A DNA stretch of 64,000 nt, taken from assembly GCF_020023995.1 (NCBI RefSeq), contig NZ_NRRD01000009.1, positions 47,708 through 111,707 of the forward strand, in the 5' to 3' direction. The notes beneath the pieces are model-generated. The model ran no database searches. It saw nothing but the letters and a program-made list of their open reading frames with translations, and was not told the DNA's origin. Below, in pieces: positions 34,222 to 44,257 of the stretch (its first letter is position 1; every line of letters begins with the position of its first letter). The translations under genes were made by a program, and so were the position numbers. This DNA is from Rhodobacter sp. TJ_12 (GTDB lineage Bacteria > Pseudomonadota > Alphaproteobacteria > Rhodobacterales > Rhodobacteraceae).

Positions 34222-34677
34222 TCAGGTGATTGATTCGAGCCGTTCTTTCGACATATCGCCCGGCACGATGGTCACCGGGATCGGCAGGCTGCCGGAATTG
34301 CGGCTCATCTGGGTGACAAGCGGGCCGGGGCCGGCCTTTTCGGTGCCCGCGCCCAGCACAAGCACGCCGATTTGCGGATCTTCATGCACCTGCGCCAAGA
34401 TTTCGGCCACCGGATCGCCTTCGCGGATCACCAGCTCCGGGTTCACGCCCTGCTTGTCGCGCATCCATTTCGCGAACACTTCGAAATGGGCCTCGATCGC
34501 TTCGCGGGCCTCGGCCCGCATGATATCGGCGACCCCGATCCAATGCTGGAATTCTTCGGGCGGGATCACCGACAAGATCGTGACCCCGCCATGGGTTCGG
34601 GACGCCCGCATCGCCGCATAGCGCATGGCGTTCAGGCATTCACGGGTCTGGTCGAGCACGACGAGAAACTTGCGCAT
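34222..34677 (-). CDS. Universal stress protein (UspA family)
   Basis: A 151-residue protein with the single Usp fold: KFLVVLDQTRE as first strand, ILSVIPPEEF, and the nucleotide-binding tail VLGAGTEKAGPGPLVTQMSRNSGSLPIPV resembling G-2x-G-9x-G(S/T). Start ATG 34677 has GGAGG 5 nt before it and matches the usual family N-terminus; an upstream ATG at 34701 with its own GGGAGG is a real alternative. It may bind ATP or AMP. It is a single gene. Confidence 0.82.
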   Translation of the reverse strand: MRKFLVVLDQTRECLNAMRYAAMRASRTHGGVTILSVIPPEEFQHWIGVADIMRAEAREAIEAHFEVFAKWMRDKQGVNPELVIREGDPVAEILAQVHEDPQIGVLVLGAGTEKAGPGPLVTQMSRNSGSLPIPVTIVPGDMSKERLESIT

Positions 34678-34761
34678 ACGCACCTCCGACATTGGCGGCA
34701 TGTTCACCTCCCTGTCGCGTTTTGGCAACTGCGGCGTTCGCGCGCCCGGTGGCCGGGTGGC

Positions 34762-35628
34762 TTAAAGCGGCTGAGAGGCCGCCCAATCCCAGTAAAGCGA
34801 CCGGATGCGCTGCGTCACCGGGTTGTCGCCATAGCGCACATCGTCAAAGGCCGTGACCGGCGTGACCTTGGCAAAGTTGCCTGACAAGAACACCTCGTCG
34901 GCGGCGCGCACATCCTCGATGCGCAGCACGCATTCGCGCACCTCGATCCCGGCGGCGCGCATATTAGAAATATGCCGCGCCCGGGTGATGCCCGATAAGA
35001 AGGTCCCATTGGCAATAGGCGTCATCGCAACGCCATCGCGGATGATGAAAACATTGGCAGTGGCGGTTTCGGCGACATTGCCCATCGCATCGCAGACCAG
35101 CGCATTGCCAAAGCCCTTACGCTGCGCCTCGACCAGCATCCGCGCGTTGTTGGGATAAAGGCAGCCCGCTTTCGCATTGCACACATTGTCGGCCAGCACG
35201 GGGCGGCGGAATTGCGTGGTGGTCAGCGTGGTGGCTTTATCGGCGGGCGGCATCGCCACCTCTTCAAGGCACAGCGCGAAACGGGTGGAATTGGCCATCG
35301 GCGCCACGCCCAGTTCAGAGCCCGCAACCGCCCAATACATCGGGCGGATGTAAACGGCGGCGTCGCGCCCATAGGCGCGCAACCCCTCGCGCGCGATTTC
35401 AACCATTTCGGTGGCCTCCACCGTGGGGGTGATCATCAGCGCCTCGGCCGAGCGATTCACCCGCGCGCAATGGGCCTCCAGATCGGGCACCAGCCCGTCA
35501 AACAGCCGCGCCCCGTCGAAGACCGAGGAGCCTTGCCAAAGCCCATGGTCGGCGGCGCGCATAACGGGAATGTCGCCCTCGTGCCAGCTGCCTTCGAAAA
35601 AGGTGCGGATGTTGGTGCCGAATGCCAT
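34762..35628 (-). CDS. Class IV PLP aminotransferase, branched-chain type
   Basis: A 288-residue fold-type IV PLP enzyme. The N-terminus has DHGLWQGSSVFDGAR. The PLP lysine is in NAKAGCLYPNNA and the phosphate-binding FLSGITR follows. It fits the branched-chain amino acid aminotransferase group (IlvE-like, Ile/Leu/Val), which shares motifs with D-amino-acid transaminase and 4-amino-4-deoxychorismate lyase, so the exact substrate is not fixed. A perfect AAGGAGA lies before ATG 35628. Confidence 0.85.
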   Translation of the reverse strand: MAFGTNIRTFFEGSWHEGDIPVMRAADHGLWQGSSVFDGARLFDGLVPDLEAHCARVNRSAEALMITPTVEATEMVEIAREGLRAYGRDAAVYIRPMYWAVAGSELGVAPMANSTRFALCLEEVAMPPADKATTLTTTQFRRPVLADNVCNAKAGCLYPNNARMLVEAQRKGFGNALVCDAMGNVAETATANVFIIRDGVAMTPIANGTFLSGITRARHISNMRAAGIEVRECVLRIEDVRAADEVFLSGNFAKVTPVTAFDDVRYGDNPVTQRIRSLYWDWAASQPL

Positions 35629-35807
35629 GAGCCTCTCCTTTGCGTCGCGCGCGGATGCTAAGCACCACGCGCCGAAAAGGTCCAGAGGGGCGATTGTATC
35701 GGTGCAAACGCGCGGCGCGCCGCGCGCCGGGGCGATTGCGGCATTTGACTGCGCGGCTGCGGATGCTATCGGTCGAGCGGTATTTTGAAACCGTGACAGG
35801 AGCCGCT

Positions 35808-36698
35808 ATGCCGCGTTCGCCCCTTTCTCGCCGGTCAGGCGTGGCCCGTCTGCTGATCGTTGGCGGTTCGGGCCGACTGGGCAGCATGATGCGCCGCGCT
35901 TGGCCTTTGGCCGGGGCGGGGGTCGTGCCAATCTGGCAGGCGCGGCGGCAAAGCGATTTTGCCGGGCTTGGCGGGCCAGATGTGGTGTTTGATCCGCTGG
36001 CCGCGCCTGAGGCGTTTCAGGCCGCCGCGCAGGGCGCCGACGCGGTGCTGATGCTGGCCGCGCCGATGCCAGGCGGTGCGGCGGATTGGGCGCAAGGCAC
36101 CGATCTGGCCTTGGCGGCGGTGGCGGCTGCGGCGGGGCGTCCGGTCTTTGTCGCCTCGTCGGCAGCGGTCTATGGCGCACCAACCGGCCCCGCGCCCTTT
36201 GGCGAAGACGATCCGCCTGTGCCTGTGTCGGACTATGGGCGCGCGAAAGCGGCGATGGAGGCGGCACTGGCGGACCATCCCGGGGTAACGGTGTTGCGGA
36301 TCGGCAATGTGGCGGGGGCGGATGCGCTTTTGGGTTTTGCGCCCGAGGGCGTGCCGCGGCGGCTGCATATTCTGTCCGATGGGATTGGGCCGCGCCGCAG
36401 CTATATCGGGCCGCAGGCCTTGGTGCGGGCGCTGGCCCGGGGGGTGCGGCTTTCCGTTTTTGCCGAGCAGGCAAAGCTGCCCGCGCGGCTCAACCTTGCC
36501 TTGCCCGGTGTCGTGCCGATGGAGGCTTTGTTGCGCGCCGCCGGGGCGGATTGGGTGGCCGAACCGGCCCCCGACAGCGTCATCCCACGTGTGGAACTGG
36601 ATGTAACACGGGCCATCGCGCTGGGGCTTGTTCCCGAAGATCCTGCCAGTGCGGCGCGGATCGTGGCGGATCTGCGCGCGCTGGAGGGCACCGCATGA
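35808..36698 (+). CDS. NAD(P)-dependent epimerase/reductase (extended SDR)
   Basis: A 296-residue extended short-chain dehydrogenase. GGSGRLGSMM binds the nucleotide, SSAAVYG carries the catalytic Ser and YGRAKAAM the YxxxK pair. It is of the sugar-nucleotide epimerase/4-reductase class. AGGAG precedes ATG 35808. Its stop overlaps the start of a PglC-like sugar transferase, and a PglF-like dehydratase follows, so a sugar-nucleotide 4-reductase (WbpV/WreQ-like) for a 4-keto-6-deoxy intermediate is the best context guess. It is not certain. Confidence 0.78.
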   Translation: MPRSPLSRRSGVARLLIVGGSGRLGSMMRRAWPLAGAGVVPIWQARRQSDFAGLGGPDVVFDPLAAPEAFQAAAQGADAVLMLAAPMPGGAADWAQGTDLALAAVAAAAGRPVFVASSAAVYGAPTGPAPFGEDDPPVPVSDYGRAKAAMEAALADHPGVTVLRIGNVAGADALLGFAPEGVPRRLHILSDGIGPRRSYIGPQALVRALARGVRLSVFAEQAKLPARLNLALPGVVPMEALLRAAGADWVAEPAPDSVIPRVELDVTRAIALGLVPEDPASAARIVADLRALEGTA

Positions 36699-37306
36699 GG
36701 GCGCGCAAACGTCTTTTTGATCTGACCGTCGCGCTGGTCTTTCTGCCGGTGCTGACGCTGATCGGCCTTGGCGTGCTGATCGTGCTCGCGCTGACGCAGG
36801 GGCGGCCCTATTTCTATGCTGGCGAGCGGATGAAAACCCCGACCGAGGCGTTTCGCTTGTGGAAGTTCCGCACGATGACGGTGGCGCAGGCAGATCGCGG
36901 CGTCTCTGGCGGCGACAAGGCGGGCCGGATCACCCCGGCAGGGCGTGTGCTGCGGCGGCTGCGGCTCGATGAAGTGCCGCAAATCTGGAACATCTTGCGC
37001 GGCGATATCGGCTTTGTCGGCCCGCGCCCGCCGCTGCGCGAATATGTCGAGCGTTTCCCCGAGGTCTATGCGCAGGTTCTGCGCACCCGGCCCGGGGTCA
37101 CCGGGCTTGCCTCGATCCATTTTCACCGCCACGAGGAATGGCTTTTGGCGCGCTGCGACACGCCCGAGGAGACCGACCGCATTTATTGCACGCGCTGTAT
37201 TCCATCCAAGGCCCGACTTGATCTGATTTACGCCCGCCACGCCTCGGTCTGTTTCGACTTGCGGTTGATCGGGCGCACGATCCACCGGGTGCTGCGCAAA
37301 GATTGA
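36695..37306 (+). CDS. Undecaprenyl-phosphate sugar phosphotransferase (small PglC-type)
   Basis: A 203-residue monotopic phosphoglycosyltransferase. An N-terminal hydrophobic re-entrant helix (residues 8-35) is followed by the catalytic motifs KFRTM, LRRLRLDEVPQIWNI and GPRPPLREYV. It transfers sugar-1-phosphate to undecaprenyl phosphate, starting an O-antigen, capsule or glycan. Its size matches PglC rather than the larger WbaP. It overlaps the upstream SDR gene by 4 nt and precedes the PglF-like gene by 79 nt. Confidence 0.9.
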   Translation: MRARKRLFDLTVALVFLPVLTLIGLGVLIVLALTQGRPYFYAGERMKTPTEAFRLWKFRTMTVAQADRGVSGGDKAGRITPAGRVLRRLRLDEVPQIWNILRGDIGFVGPRPPLREYVERFPEVYAQVLRTRPGVTGLASIHFHRHEEWLLARCDTPEETDRIYCTRCIPSKARLDLIYARHASVCFDLRLIGRTIHRVLRKD

Positions 37307-37385
37307 GCCAGATAGGTCACTTTCGCGGCGAAAAACCGCTCTTAGCGCCGGTGAAAAGGTGTGAACCGTTGACCAAGCGGGACAT

Positions 37386-39365
37386 GTGAGTATTGTTTGC
37401 GTGAATTATCAGCGCGGAGCCGTGCCGGGCGTGCTCGTCAAATCTATCATATCTCTCAGTAGGGCACAGAAGGCCGTTATCCTTCTGTCCCTTGATATTC
37501 TTCTGGTTGCAGGCGCCTTCCTCGGCTGCCTTGCGCTATTGAATGGCGCGACCGGGTCTCTGTGGGCCGGACTTTCGCAAAGTCTTCTGCAGTTGCCTTT
37601 GCTTTTGCTTGTGACCGGGGGCTTGTCGTTTGCGCTCGGCCTGTCGCGGATGCGGCTGCGCGATTATCAGGGGGGCGCTGTTGCGCGCTCGGTGTTTCTG
37701 GCGGTGATTTTGGGCGTTGTGTCGGCGGTGCAAGCGTCGATCAGCCATTTTGCGACGCCACCGGGCATGCATGTGGTCTTTGGCCTGCTGTGCTTCAGTG
37801 CCTTTTTTTTCAGCCGCGTTGGCTTGACCTGGTTGGTGACGGAAATTTACCGCCATTCACGCAATTTCAAGCGCGTCGCAATTTATGGGGCGGGCCGCAC
37901 CGGGATGGCTTTGGCGCATGAATTGCGAAAAAGCGAAGACTTTGTCGTTTGCGCCTTTCTGGATGACAATGCCGCGCTGCGCGGCATGACGTTGAACGGG
38001 CTGCCGGTGCTGCCGGGTGCGCAGGTCGCGCGCGCGATGGAGCGTTACAAGATCGACCGGGTGATCTTGGCGATGCCTTCGTTGTCGCGCGATAAGCAGA
38101 CCTTCCTGACACGACGGCTTGAAAAGCTGAATTTGCAGGTGCAAAGCCTGCCCGCCTTCACCCAATTGCACGGCTCATCGGAATTGCTTGAGATGCTCAA
38201 GCCGGTGGGCACGGCGGCGCTGTTGAGCCGGGATCCTGTCTCTGATGAGCTGTCGGCCGGGTCGGTGGCTTATGCCGGGCGCAATGTGCTGATTTCCGGC
38301 GCGGGCGGCTCGATCGGGCTGGAATTGTGCCGCCAGATTTTGGCCTGTCGTCCGAAAAAGCTTGTCCTGTTCGAACTTTCGGAGCTGGCGCTTTATAAGG
38401 CCGATGCCGAAATGCGTGTTTTGGCAGAGCCCTTAGGCGTGGAAATCGTGCCGGTTCTGGGATCGGTGACGGATGCCGTCCATGTTGCGCAGGTTTTGAA
38501 CGAGCAAAAGATCGATATCGTGTTGCATGCGGCGGCTTACAAACATGTGCCGCTGGTCGAGGTGAATGCGCGCGTGGGTTTGGCCAATAACACGCTGGGC
38601 ACGGCGGTTCTGGCGCGCGCGGCGCGCGATGCCGGTGTGCAGCGTTTTGTTCTGGTGTCGTCGGATAAGGCCGTGCGACCCGGCAACCTGATGGGGGCGT
38701 CCAAGCGCTTTGCCGAACTGGTGGTGCAAGACCTTGCCGCCCGGCCGCAAAAAACCGTGTTTTCGATCGTACGCTTTGGCAATGTGCTGGGGTCTTCGGG
38801 CTCGGTCGTGCCGCTCTTTCAAGAGCAGATCAGCCGTGGCGGCCCGGTCACGCTGACCGATGAACGGGTGACACGCTATTTCATGACGATTCAGGAGGCC
38901 TCGCGTCTGGTGCTTTTGGCCGGGTCTTTGGCCGAGGGCGGAGAGGTGTTTGTGCTGGATATGGGCAAACCGGTGCGGATCGGTGATCTGGCGCGCAAGC
39001 TGATTGCCGCAGCGGGCTACAGCGTCCGTTCGGCGGCGAACCCAGAGGGCGAGATTGAGATTGTCACCACCGGCTTGCGTCCGGGCGAAAAGCTGCATGA
39101 AGAACTGATGGTGCGCAAAGGCGCGACCACCACCACGCATCCAAAGATTATTTCTGTGCGCGAAGATCATCTGTCGGAACTTGAAACTGCCGCCGCGCTG
39201 CGCGATTTGCGCGAGGCGATCGAGCAAGGTGTCGAGGCGGATGTGATCGCAGCCGTGGCTTGGGCCGTGCCGGAATATGCCCCGCAAAGTCTGCCGGTCG
39301 AGGCGCTGCAATGTCAGGTGGTGCGGACGCGGCGCAACCGGAACCGCGACCTTCCGGCGGAATAA
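37386..39365 (+). CDS. Membrane-bound nucleotide-sugar 4,6-dehydratase (PglF/WbpM/CapD family)
   Basis: A 659-residue protein with an N-terminal membrane domain of about four helices (30-155). A Rossmann domain follows (GAGRTGMA, about 169), then the catalytic extended SDR domain (about 300-590) with GAGGSIG, HAAAYKHVPL, SSDKAV and MGASKR. It converts UDP-GlcNAc-type sugars to 4-keto-6-deoxy sugars. The usual Tyr in YxxxK is Met in this family, and MGASK fits. The start is GTG 37386; GTGs at 37401 and 37422 are alternatives with weak or equal ribosome sites. It pairs with the PglC-like and SDR genes upstream. Confidence 0.88.
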   Translation: MSIVCVNYQRGAVPGVLVKSIISLSRAQKAVILLSLDILLVAGAFLGCLALLNGATGSLWAGLSQSLLQLPLLLLVTGGLSFALGLSRMRLRDYQGGAVARSVFLAVILGVVSAVQASISHFATPPGMHVVFGLLCFSAFFFSRVGLTWLVTEIYRHSRNFKRVAIYGAGRTGMALAHELRKSEDFVVCAFLDDNAALRGMTLNGLPVLPGAQVARAMERYKIDRVILAMPSLSRDKQTFLTRRLEKLNLQVQSLPAFTQLHGSSELLEMLKPVGTAALLSRDPVSDELSAGSVAYAGRNVLISGAGGSIGLELCRQILACRPKKLVLFELSELALYKADAEMRVLAEPLGVEIVPVLGSVTDAVHVAQVLNEQKIDIVLHAAAYKHVPLVEVNARVGLANNTLGTAVLARAARDAGVQRFVLVSSDKAVRPGNLMGASKRFAELVVQDLAARPQKTVFSIVRFGNVLGSSGSVVPLFQEQISRGGPVTLTDERVTRYFMTIQEASRLVLLAGSLAEGGEVFVLDMGKPVRIGDLARKLIAAAGYSVRSAANPEGEIEIVTTGLRPGEKLHEELMVRKGATTTTHPKIISVREDHLSELETAAALRDLREAIEQGVEADVIAAVAWAVPEYAPQSLPVEALQCQVVRTRRNRNRDLPAE

Positions 39366-39387
39366 GGCGAAGCCGGGCCTTGCGCCT

Positions 39388-40155
39388 TCAGGCGAACGGG
39401 TCTTTGGGGTAGCCCACATCCGTCAGATACAGCCCTTGCGGGGGGGCGACGGGCCCACAAGCGCTGCGGTCTTTTGCCGCAAGGGCGGCAGCCACAGCCT
39501 CGGGCGCCCAGCTTCTCGCGCCCACCCGTTCCAGCGTGCCCACGATCGACCGGACCTGATTGTGCAAAAAGCTACGCGCCCGTAGCCGGAAGCGGAACTC
39601 GGTCCCGTTGGGCAGGGCGATGTCTTCAAGCGTGATTTCATCAAGCGTTTTGACGGGCGATTTCGCCTGGCACATGGTGGCGCGAAAAGTGGTGAAGTCA
39701 TGATGCCCAACCAAATACGCCGCCGCGGCGCGCATCGCCGCGCCATCAAGCAGGTTCTGCACCTGCCAGACCGTATCACGTTCCAGCACCATCGGCGCGC
39801 GCCGCGACACAAGCCGGAACAGATAACGCCTTTCAATTGCAGAGAAACGGGCGTGGAAATCGTCATCGACCCGGGCGCAGGCGACAATCGCCACCGGCGC
39901 GGGTTTCAGGTGATAATTCAGCGCCTCTGACAGCCGAAACGGGTCCCAGTCTTTGGTCAGATCGGCATGGGCCACTTGGCCCGTGGCATGGACCCCGGCA
40001 TCGGTCCGGCCCGCCGCCGCAATCGTATGCGGGCCGGGTTCAAGGCGTGCCAGCGCCGCCTCGATGGCGCCTTGCACCGAGGGTTGATCGGCTTGCCGCT
40101 GCCAACCGGCAAAGGGGGTGCCATTATATTCGATCTTGAGCGCGTATCTGGGCAT
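39388..40155 (-). CDS. truA: tRNA pseudouridine synthase A
   Basis: A 255-residue pseudouridine synthase that modifies U38-U40 in tRNA anticodon arms. The catalytic aspartate is in GRTDAGVHA. The opening [18 protein letters not shown] and C-terminal [11 protein letters not shown] are standard. The start is ATG 40155; an in-frame extension to 40266 is not needed. It is convergent with the dehydratase upstream. Confidence 0.95.
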   Translation of the reverse strand: MPRYALKIEYNGTPFAGWQRQADQPSVQGAIEAALARLEPGPHTIAAAGRTDAGVHATGQVAHADLTKDWDPFRLSEALNYHLKPAPVAIVACARVDDDFHARFSAIERRYLFRLVSRRAPMVLERDTVWQVQNLLDGAAMRAAAAYLVGHHDFTTFRATMCQAKSPVKTLDEITLEDIALPNGTEFRFRLRARSFLHNQVRSIVGTLERVGARSWAPEAVAAALAAKDRSACGPVAPPQGLYLTDVGYPKDPFA

Positions 40156-40286
40156 GGCGCGGCGATAGCGCGGGCGGGCGCGGCGCGCAATGGTTTTACC
40201 GCCTGACGCGGCCTGCGCCGCTTTCGCATCTGTGAAACCAGCCGCGCCGCGCCTATCTTGTGGCAAAACAAGGGAAAGGCAACGCA

Positions 40287-41690
40287 GTGGGTATCACAGA
40301 GATTGCCGATGACATCGGCCGCAGTATCGAGGGCCTTGGCTCCTCGGTTTCCGAAGCCCTGTTCGAGCCGGTGATCCGGTTGGGCGTCACCGGCCTGTCG
40401 CGGGCGGGCAAAACCGTTTTCATTACATCATTGGTGGCGAACCTGCTGGATCGGGGCCGGATGCCGGCGCTGACGGGGGCGGATCGTATTCGCGCCGCCT
40501 ATCTCAAACCGCAGCCCGACGATACCGTGCCGCGTTTTGATTACGAAGATCACTTGGCCGATCTGACGGGGCCCAATCCGCAGTGGCCCGATGGCACCCG
40601 CGCGGTGTCAGAATTACGGCTAAGCTTCCGCGTGTCTTCCGGTGGACTTTTGGGCGGTTTGCGCGGCTTGCGCACCGTGCATCTGGATATTGTCGATTAT
40701 CCGGGCGAATGGCTGTTGGACCTTGGCCTGATCGAACAGGATTTTGAGGAATGGTCCACCGGCGTTTTGGACCGGTTGCCGGGCCGCCCGGGCGCGGATG
40801 AATTTTTGGCCGCGCTGGATGAGGCCGATCTTTATGCCCCCTTCACCGAGCCCAATGCCCGTGTCATCGCCGAGGCGTTCACCGCGCATCTGCATGCGTC
40901 GCGCGAGGCGGGCTTTTCGGATTGTTCGCCGGGGCGGTTCTTGTTGCCCGGCGAAATGGCGGGCTCGCCCGTGCTGACCTTTGCGCCCGTGCCGCCGGGC
41001 AAATATCCGCGCGATTCCATTGGCCGCGAATTTGCCCGCCGCTTTGACGCCTATAAGCGCGAGGTGATCAAACCCTTCTTCCAAGATCATTTCGCCCGGA
41101 TCGACCGGCAGGTGGTGCTGGTTGATGTGCTGGGCGCAATCCATGCGGGGCCTGCAGCCTTGGAGGATTTGCGCCAGTCGATGGCCAATATCTTGGGCGC
41201 GTTCCGCCCCGGTGTGCCGGGGTTCTTGATGACGCTTATGGGGGTAAAACGGGTCGAAAAAATCCTGTTTGCCGCGACCAAGGCAGACCATTTGCACCAT
41301 GCCCAGCACGCCAAACTGACCGCGATCACCGAGGCTTTGCTGCGTGAAGCCAAAGACCGGGCCGATTTCGCAGGCGCGCAAACCACGGCCATGTCTTTGG
41401 CCAGTTTGCGCACCACATCGGAAGATATGATCCCGCATGAGGGCGATGAATTACCCGCTGTGCGGGGGCGCTTGGCCGATGGCCGCTCGGTTGCACTTTA
41501 TCCGGGCGACTTGCCCTCTGACCCGGCGCAACTTTTGGCCCCCGCGCGCGAAGGCGCGGAAAGCTGGCTGGATGCCGATTTCGGCTTGATGAACTTTGCG
41601 CCTGCGCCAGTGTCGCTGCGCCCCGGTGAAGGCCCGCCGCATATCCGGCTGGATCGTGCCGCCGATTTCTTGCTTGGGGACAAGCTATGA
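40287..41690 (+). CDS. YcjX-family GTPase-like protein
   Basis: A 467-residue P-loop protein of the YcjX family (DUF463). Walker A GLSRAGKT lies near residue 38, DIVDYPGEW in the switch region and TKADHL in place of the base-recognition NKxD. GTG 40287 is preferred over GTG 40260 because AAAGG sits 7 nt before it and the product then begins VGITEIAD, as in relatives. It is coupled to a TIGR01620 membrane protein (ycjF-like), and the pair is stress-associated in enterobacteria. Function is otherwise unknown. Confidence 0.85.
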   Translation: MGITEIADDIGRSIEGLGSSVSEALFEPVIRLGVTGLSRAGKTVFITSLVANLLDRGRMPALTGADRIRAAYLKPQPDDTVPRFDYEDHLADLTGPNPQWPDGTRAVSELRLSFRVSSGGLLGGLRGLRTVHLDIVDYPGEWLLDLGLIEQDFEEWSTGVLDRLPGRPGADEFLAALDEADLYAPFTEPNARVIAEAFTAHLHASREAGFSDCSPGRFLLPGEMAGSPVLTFAPVPPGKYPRDSIGREFARRFDAYKREVIKPFFQDHFARIDRQVVLVDVLGAIHAGPAALEDLRQSMANILGAFRPGVPGFLMTLMGVKRVEKILFAATKADHLHHAQHAKLTAITEALLREAKDRADFAGAQTTAMSLASLRTTSEDMIPHEGDELPAVRGRLADGRSVALYPGDLPSDPAQLLAPAREGAESWLDADFGLMNFAPAPVSLRPGEGPPHIRLDRAADFLLGDKL

Positions 41691-42691
41691 AACGGCCCGT
41701 GATGATCGAACTCGACGCCCCGCCCGCCTCGCCCGCCGAGGCGCCGCCGGTGGTGGATGCGCCGACCGCGCAAGAGCTGCCGCAGGGCCGGGCGATGCAA
41801 ATTGCCGCTCGGCTGGCGGCCCGGCCCCGCTCCAAACTCACCCGGTTCTTCTGGCAGGCGACCACGGCGCTTTTGGGCTTCCTGATCACGATTGCCGCCT
41901 GGCAATTCGTCGATGGCCTGTTTGCCGCGAACCCGATCTTGGGGTGGGCGGCCACGGCGCTTTTGGCCGTGTTCTTGTTTGCCGCTTTCCTGGTCACGAT
42001 GCGCGAGGTCTCAACTTTTGCGCGGCTGGGGCGGCTCGACAAGATCCAGCACGAGGTGGCGGAGGCGGTCCAGACCGATCAACTTAAAGCCGCGCGGTCG
42101 GTGGTGGGCAAGCTGCAAAAGCTTTATGCCGGGCGCGAAGACCTGCAATGGGCGCTGTCGAAGCTTAAGGAACGCGGGCCCGAGCAGTTGGATACCGGTA
42201 CGCTGATCTTGCTGGCGGAAACCGAGTTGATGGCGCCCCTTGATGCCGCCGCAAGGCTTGAGGTGGAGGCCGCCGCGCGCACCGTGGGCACGATCACCGC
42301 GATCGTGCCGCTCGCGCTTGCCGATGTGGCGACGGCGTTGATTGCCAATATTCGCATGATCCGCCGCGTGGCCGAGATTTATGGTGGCCGCGCCGGGGCG
42401 CTGGGGGCCATTCGGCTGGCCCGCACGGTGATGACGCATCTTATCGCCACGGGTGCTGTGGCGGCGGGCGATGATCTGATTGATACGGTCGCCGGTGGGC
42501 ATGTCGCGGCGAAACTGTCGCGCCGCTTTGGCGAAGGCATTGTGAATGGCGCGCTGACGGCGCGTGTGGGCATTGCCGCGATGGAGGTCTGCCGTCCGAT
42601 GCCCTTTGCCGCGCTGCCCCGGCCCAAGGTGCGTAGCCTGACGGGCCGCGCACTTTCGGGGGTTTTCTCGAAGTCGAAAGACGAGGATTAA
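41687..42691 (+). CDS. YcjF/TIGR01620-family membrane protein
   Basis: A 334-residue inner-membrane protein. A Pro/Ala-rich cytoplasmic lead precedes two transmembrane helices near residues 58-110. A large soluble domain follows, and near residue 205 a hydrophobic stretch (ITAIVPLALADVATALIAN) marks TIGR01620/DUF697. It starts at an ATGA overlap with the YcjX-like gene and is the last gene of that pair. It is convergent with the truncated haemoglobin, 3 nt apart. Confidence 0.85.
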   Translation: MKRPVMIELDAPPASPAEAPPVVDAPTAQELPQGRAMQIAARLAARPRSKLTRFFWQATTALLGFLITIAAWQFVDGLFAANPILGWAATALLAVFLFAAFLVTMREVSTFARLGRLDKIQHEVAEAVQTDQLKAARSVVGKLQKLYAGREDLQWALSKLKERGPEQLDTGTLILLAETELMAPLDAAARLEVEAAARTVGTITAIVPLALADVATALIANIRMIRRVAEIYGGRAGALGAIRLARTVMTHLIATGAVAAGDDLIDTVAGGHVAAKLSRRFGEGIVNGALTARVGIAAMEVCRPMPFAALPRPKVRSLTGRALSGVFSKSKDED

Positions 42692-42694
42692 GCG

Positions 42695-43105
42695 CTAGCG
42701 CAGGGTGGGCGCCGCATCCGGGGCCCGCCCGACATCCTCAACTCCCATGCGCAGGCCCTTGCCGATCCGATGTGCCAGCGCAGACCAGGCTTGCGCCACC
42801 TCGGGGGCCAGCGTCTCATGCAGCACGGCATCAAAGGTTTCGAGCCAAAGCGGGAAATGGCCGCCCTCCACATCGCCCGCGCGGCGGTGTGCGATCATCG
42901 GGCTGCCCTCATAGCCTTTGGTATGCAGGATCGAGCCTTTCCAAAACCGCGCGATCTTGGCTTCATGATGCGCCCAGTCTTCCACATGGGCGGCAAAGAT
43001 CGGTGCAAGCTCGGGATGCGCGCGCACGCGGGCATAAAAGCGTGCAACGACACGCTCAATCTCGTCTTCGGTCACGGCAAAGCGGGGGGGCGGCAGGGTG
43101 TTCAT
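42695..43105 (-). CDS. Group III truncated haemoglobin
   Basis: A 136-residue 2-on-2 globin of the P group (class III). FYARVRAHPELAPIF is the B/C region with the B10 Tyr, and GGHFPLWLETF holds the proximal His. It binds O2 or NO in the cytoplasm; roles proposed for the class are NO detoxification and work at low O2. TTGAGGT precedes ATG 43105. Upstream (43106-43141) there is no visible FNR box. It is 3 nt from the end of the convergent ycjF-like gene. Confidence 0.9.
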   Translation of the reverse strand: MNTLPPPRFAVTEDEIERVVARFYARVRAHPELAPIFAAHVEDWAHHEAKIARFWKGSILHTKGYEGSPMIAHRRAGDVEGGHFPLWLETFDAVLHETLAPEVAQAWSALAHRIGKGLRMGVEDVGRAPDAAPTLR

Positions 43106-43141
43106 ACCTCAAATGATACGCCGAAGCGGCGGCCCGTCCAG

Positions 43142-44191
43142 TCACGCGCCGTCAAACAGATCATTCTGGACCAAAGCTTGCACGGCGGCGGGTGCCTGCG
43201 GGGCCTCAAGCCCCAAATGACGCCACGCGCGTTGCCCCAGCATCCGCCCGCGTGGGGTGCGTTGCACCAGACCCTGTTGCAAAAGATAAGGCTCGATCAC
43301 CTCTTCAATCGCATCGCGGCTTTCTGACAGCGCCGCCGACAGCGTTTCCACCCCCACCGGGCCCCCACCGTAATGCTCTGCCACCAGCCGCATATAGCGC
43401 CGGTCCGCCCCATCCAGCCCAAGGTGATCCACGCCGAGCCGCGTTAGCGCGCCATCGGCCAAGTCGCGCGTCAGCCGCCCGTCGCCCTCGACCAGCGCAA
43501 AATCGACCACACGGCGCAACAGCCGCCCGGCAATGCGCGGGGTGCCGCGCGCGCGCTTGGCAATTTCGCGCGTGCCATCGGCATCGGCAGGAATGCCAAG
43601 CATCCGCGCGCCACGGCTCACGATCAGATCCAACTCGTCTTCGGTGTAAAACTGCAACCGGGTGGGAATGCCGAACCGGTCGCGCAGGGGGGTCGTCAGC
43701 AGGCCAAGCCGGGTGGTGGCTCCCACCAGCGTGAAGGGCTGCAACTCAATCCGCACTGTGCGCGCGGCGGGGCCTTCGCCGATCACCAGATCCAGCTCGA
43801 AATCCTCCATCGCGGGGTAAAGCACTTCTTCCACCGCCGGATTCATCCGGTGAATTTCGTCGATAAATAGCACGTCGCGCGATTCAAGATTGGTCAGAAT
43901 CGCCGCCAGATCGCCCGCCTTTGCCAGCACCGGGCCCGAGGTCATTTTGAAATTCACGCCCAATTCGCGCGCCATGATCTGCGCAAGCGTGGTTTTGCCA
44001 AGACCCGGCGGGCCGTGAAACAGCGTGTGATCCATGGCTTGGCCGCGCATCTTCGCGCTTTCGATGAAGACGCGCAGGTTCGCCCGTGCCTCGGCCTGAC
44101 CGATAAATTCCTCCAGCACCTGCGGGCGCAGGGCGCGATCTGCATCTTCGGGCAGGCGGTCGGGGCGAAGGGTCGGGTCCGGGTCGGTCAT
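43142..44191 (-). CDS. ruvB: Holliday junction branch migration ATPase RuvB
   Basis: A 349-residue AAA+ helicase that drives branch migration with RuvA. Walker [10 protein letters not shown] is near residue 60 and Walker [10 protein letters not shown] near 115. The sensor and arginine-finger region [18 protein letters not shown] and a C-terminal winged helix with TPRGRML follow. It is last in the order ruvC-ruvA-ruvB, 66 nt after ruvA. Confidence 0.97.
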   Translation of the reverse strand: MTDPDPTLRPDRLPEDADRALRPQVLEEFIGQAEARANLRVFIESAKMRGQAMDHTLFHGPPGLGKTTLAQIMARELGVNFKMTSGPVLAKAGDLAAILTNLESRDVLFIDEIHRMNPAVEEVLYPAMEDFELDLVIGEGPAARTVRIELQPFTLVGATTRLGLLTTPLRDRFGIPTRLQFYTEDELDLIVSRGARMLGIPADADGTREIAKRARGTPRIAGRLLRRVVDFALVEGDGRLTRDLADGALTRLGVDHLGLDGADRRYMRLVAEHYGGGPVGVETLSAALSESRDAIEEVIEPYLLQQGLVQRTPRGRMLGQRAWRHLGLEAPQAPAAVQALVQNDLFDGA

Positions 44192-44257
44192 GCTTTACTG
44201 TCGCGCGAGAGGGCAGGAGGTGCAAGCCGCACCCGGCGGTTGCGGCTGGGCAGAGGG

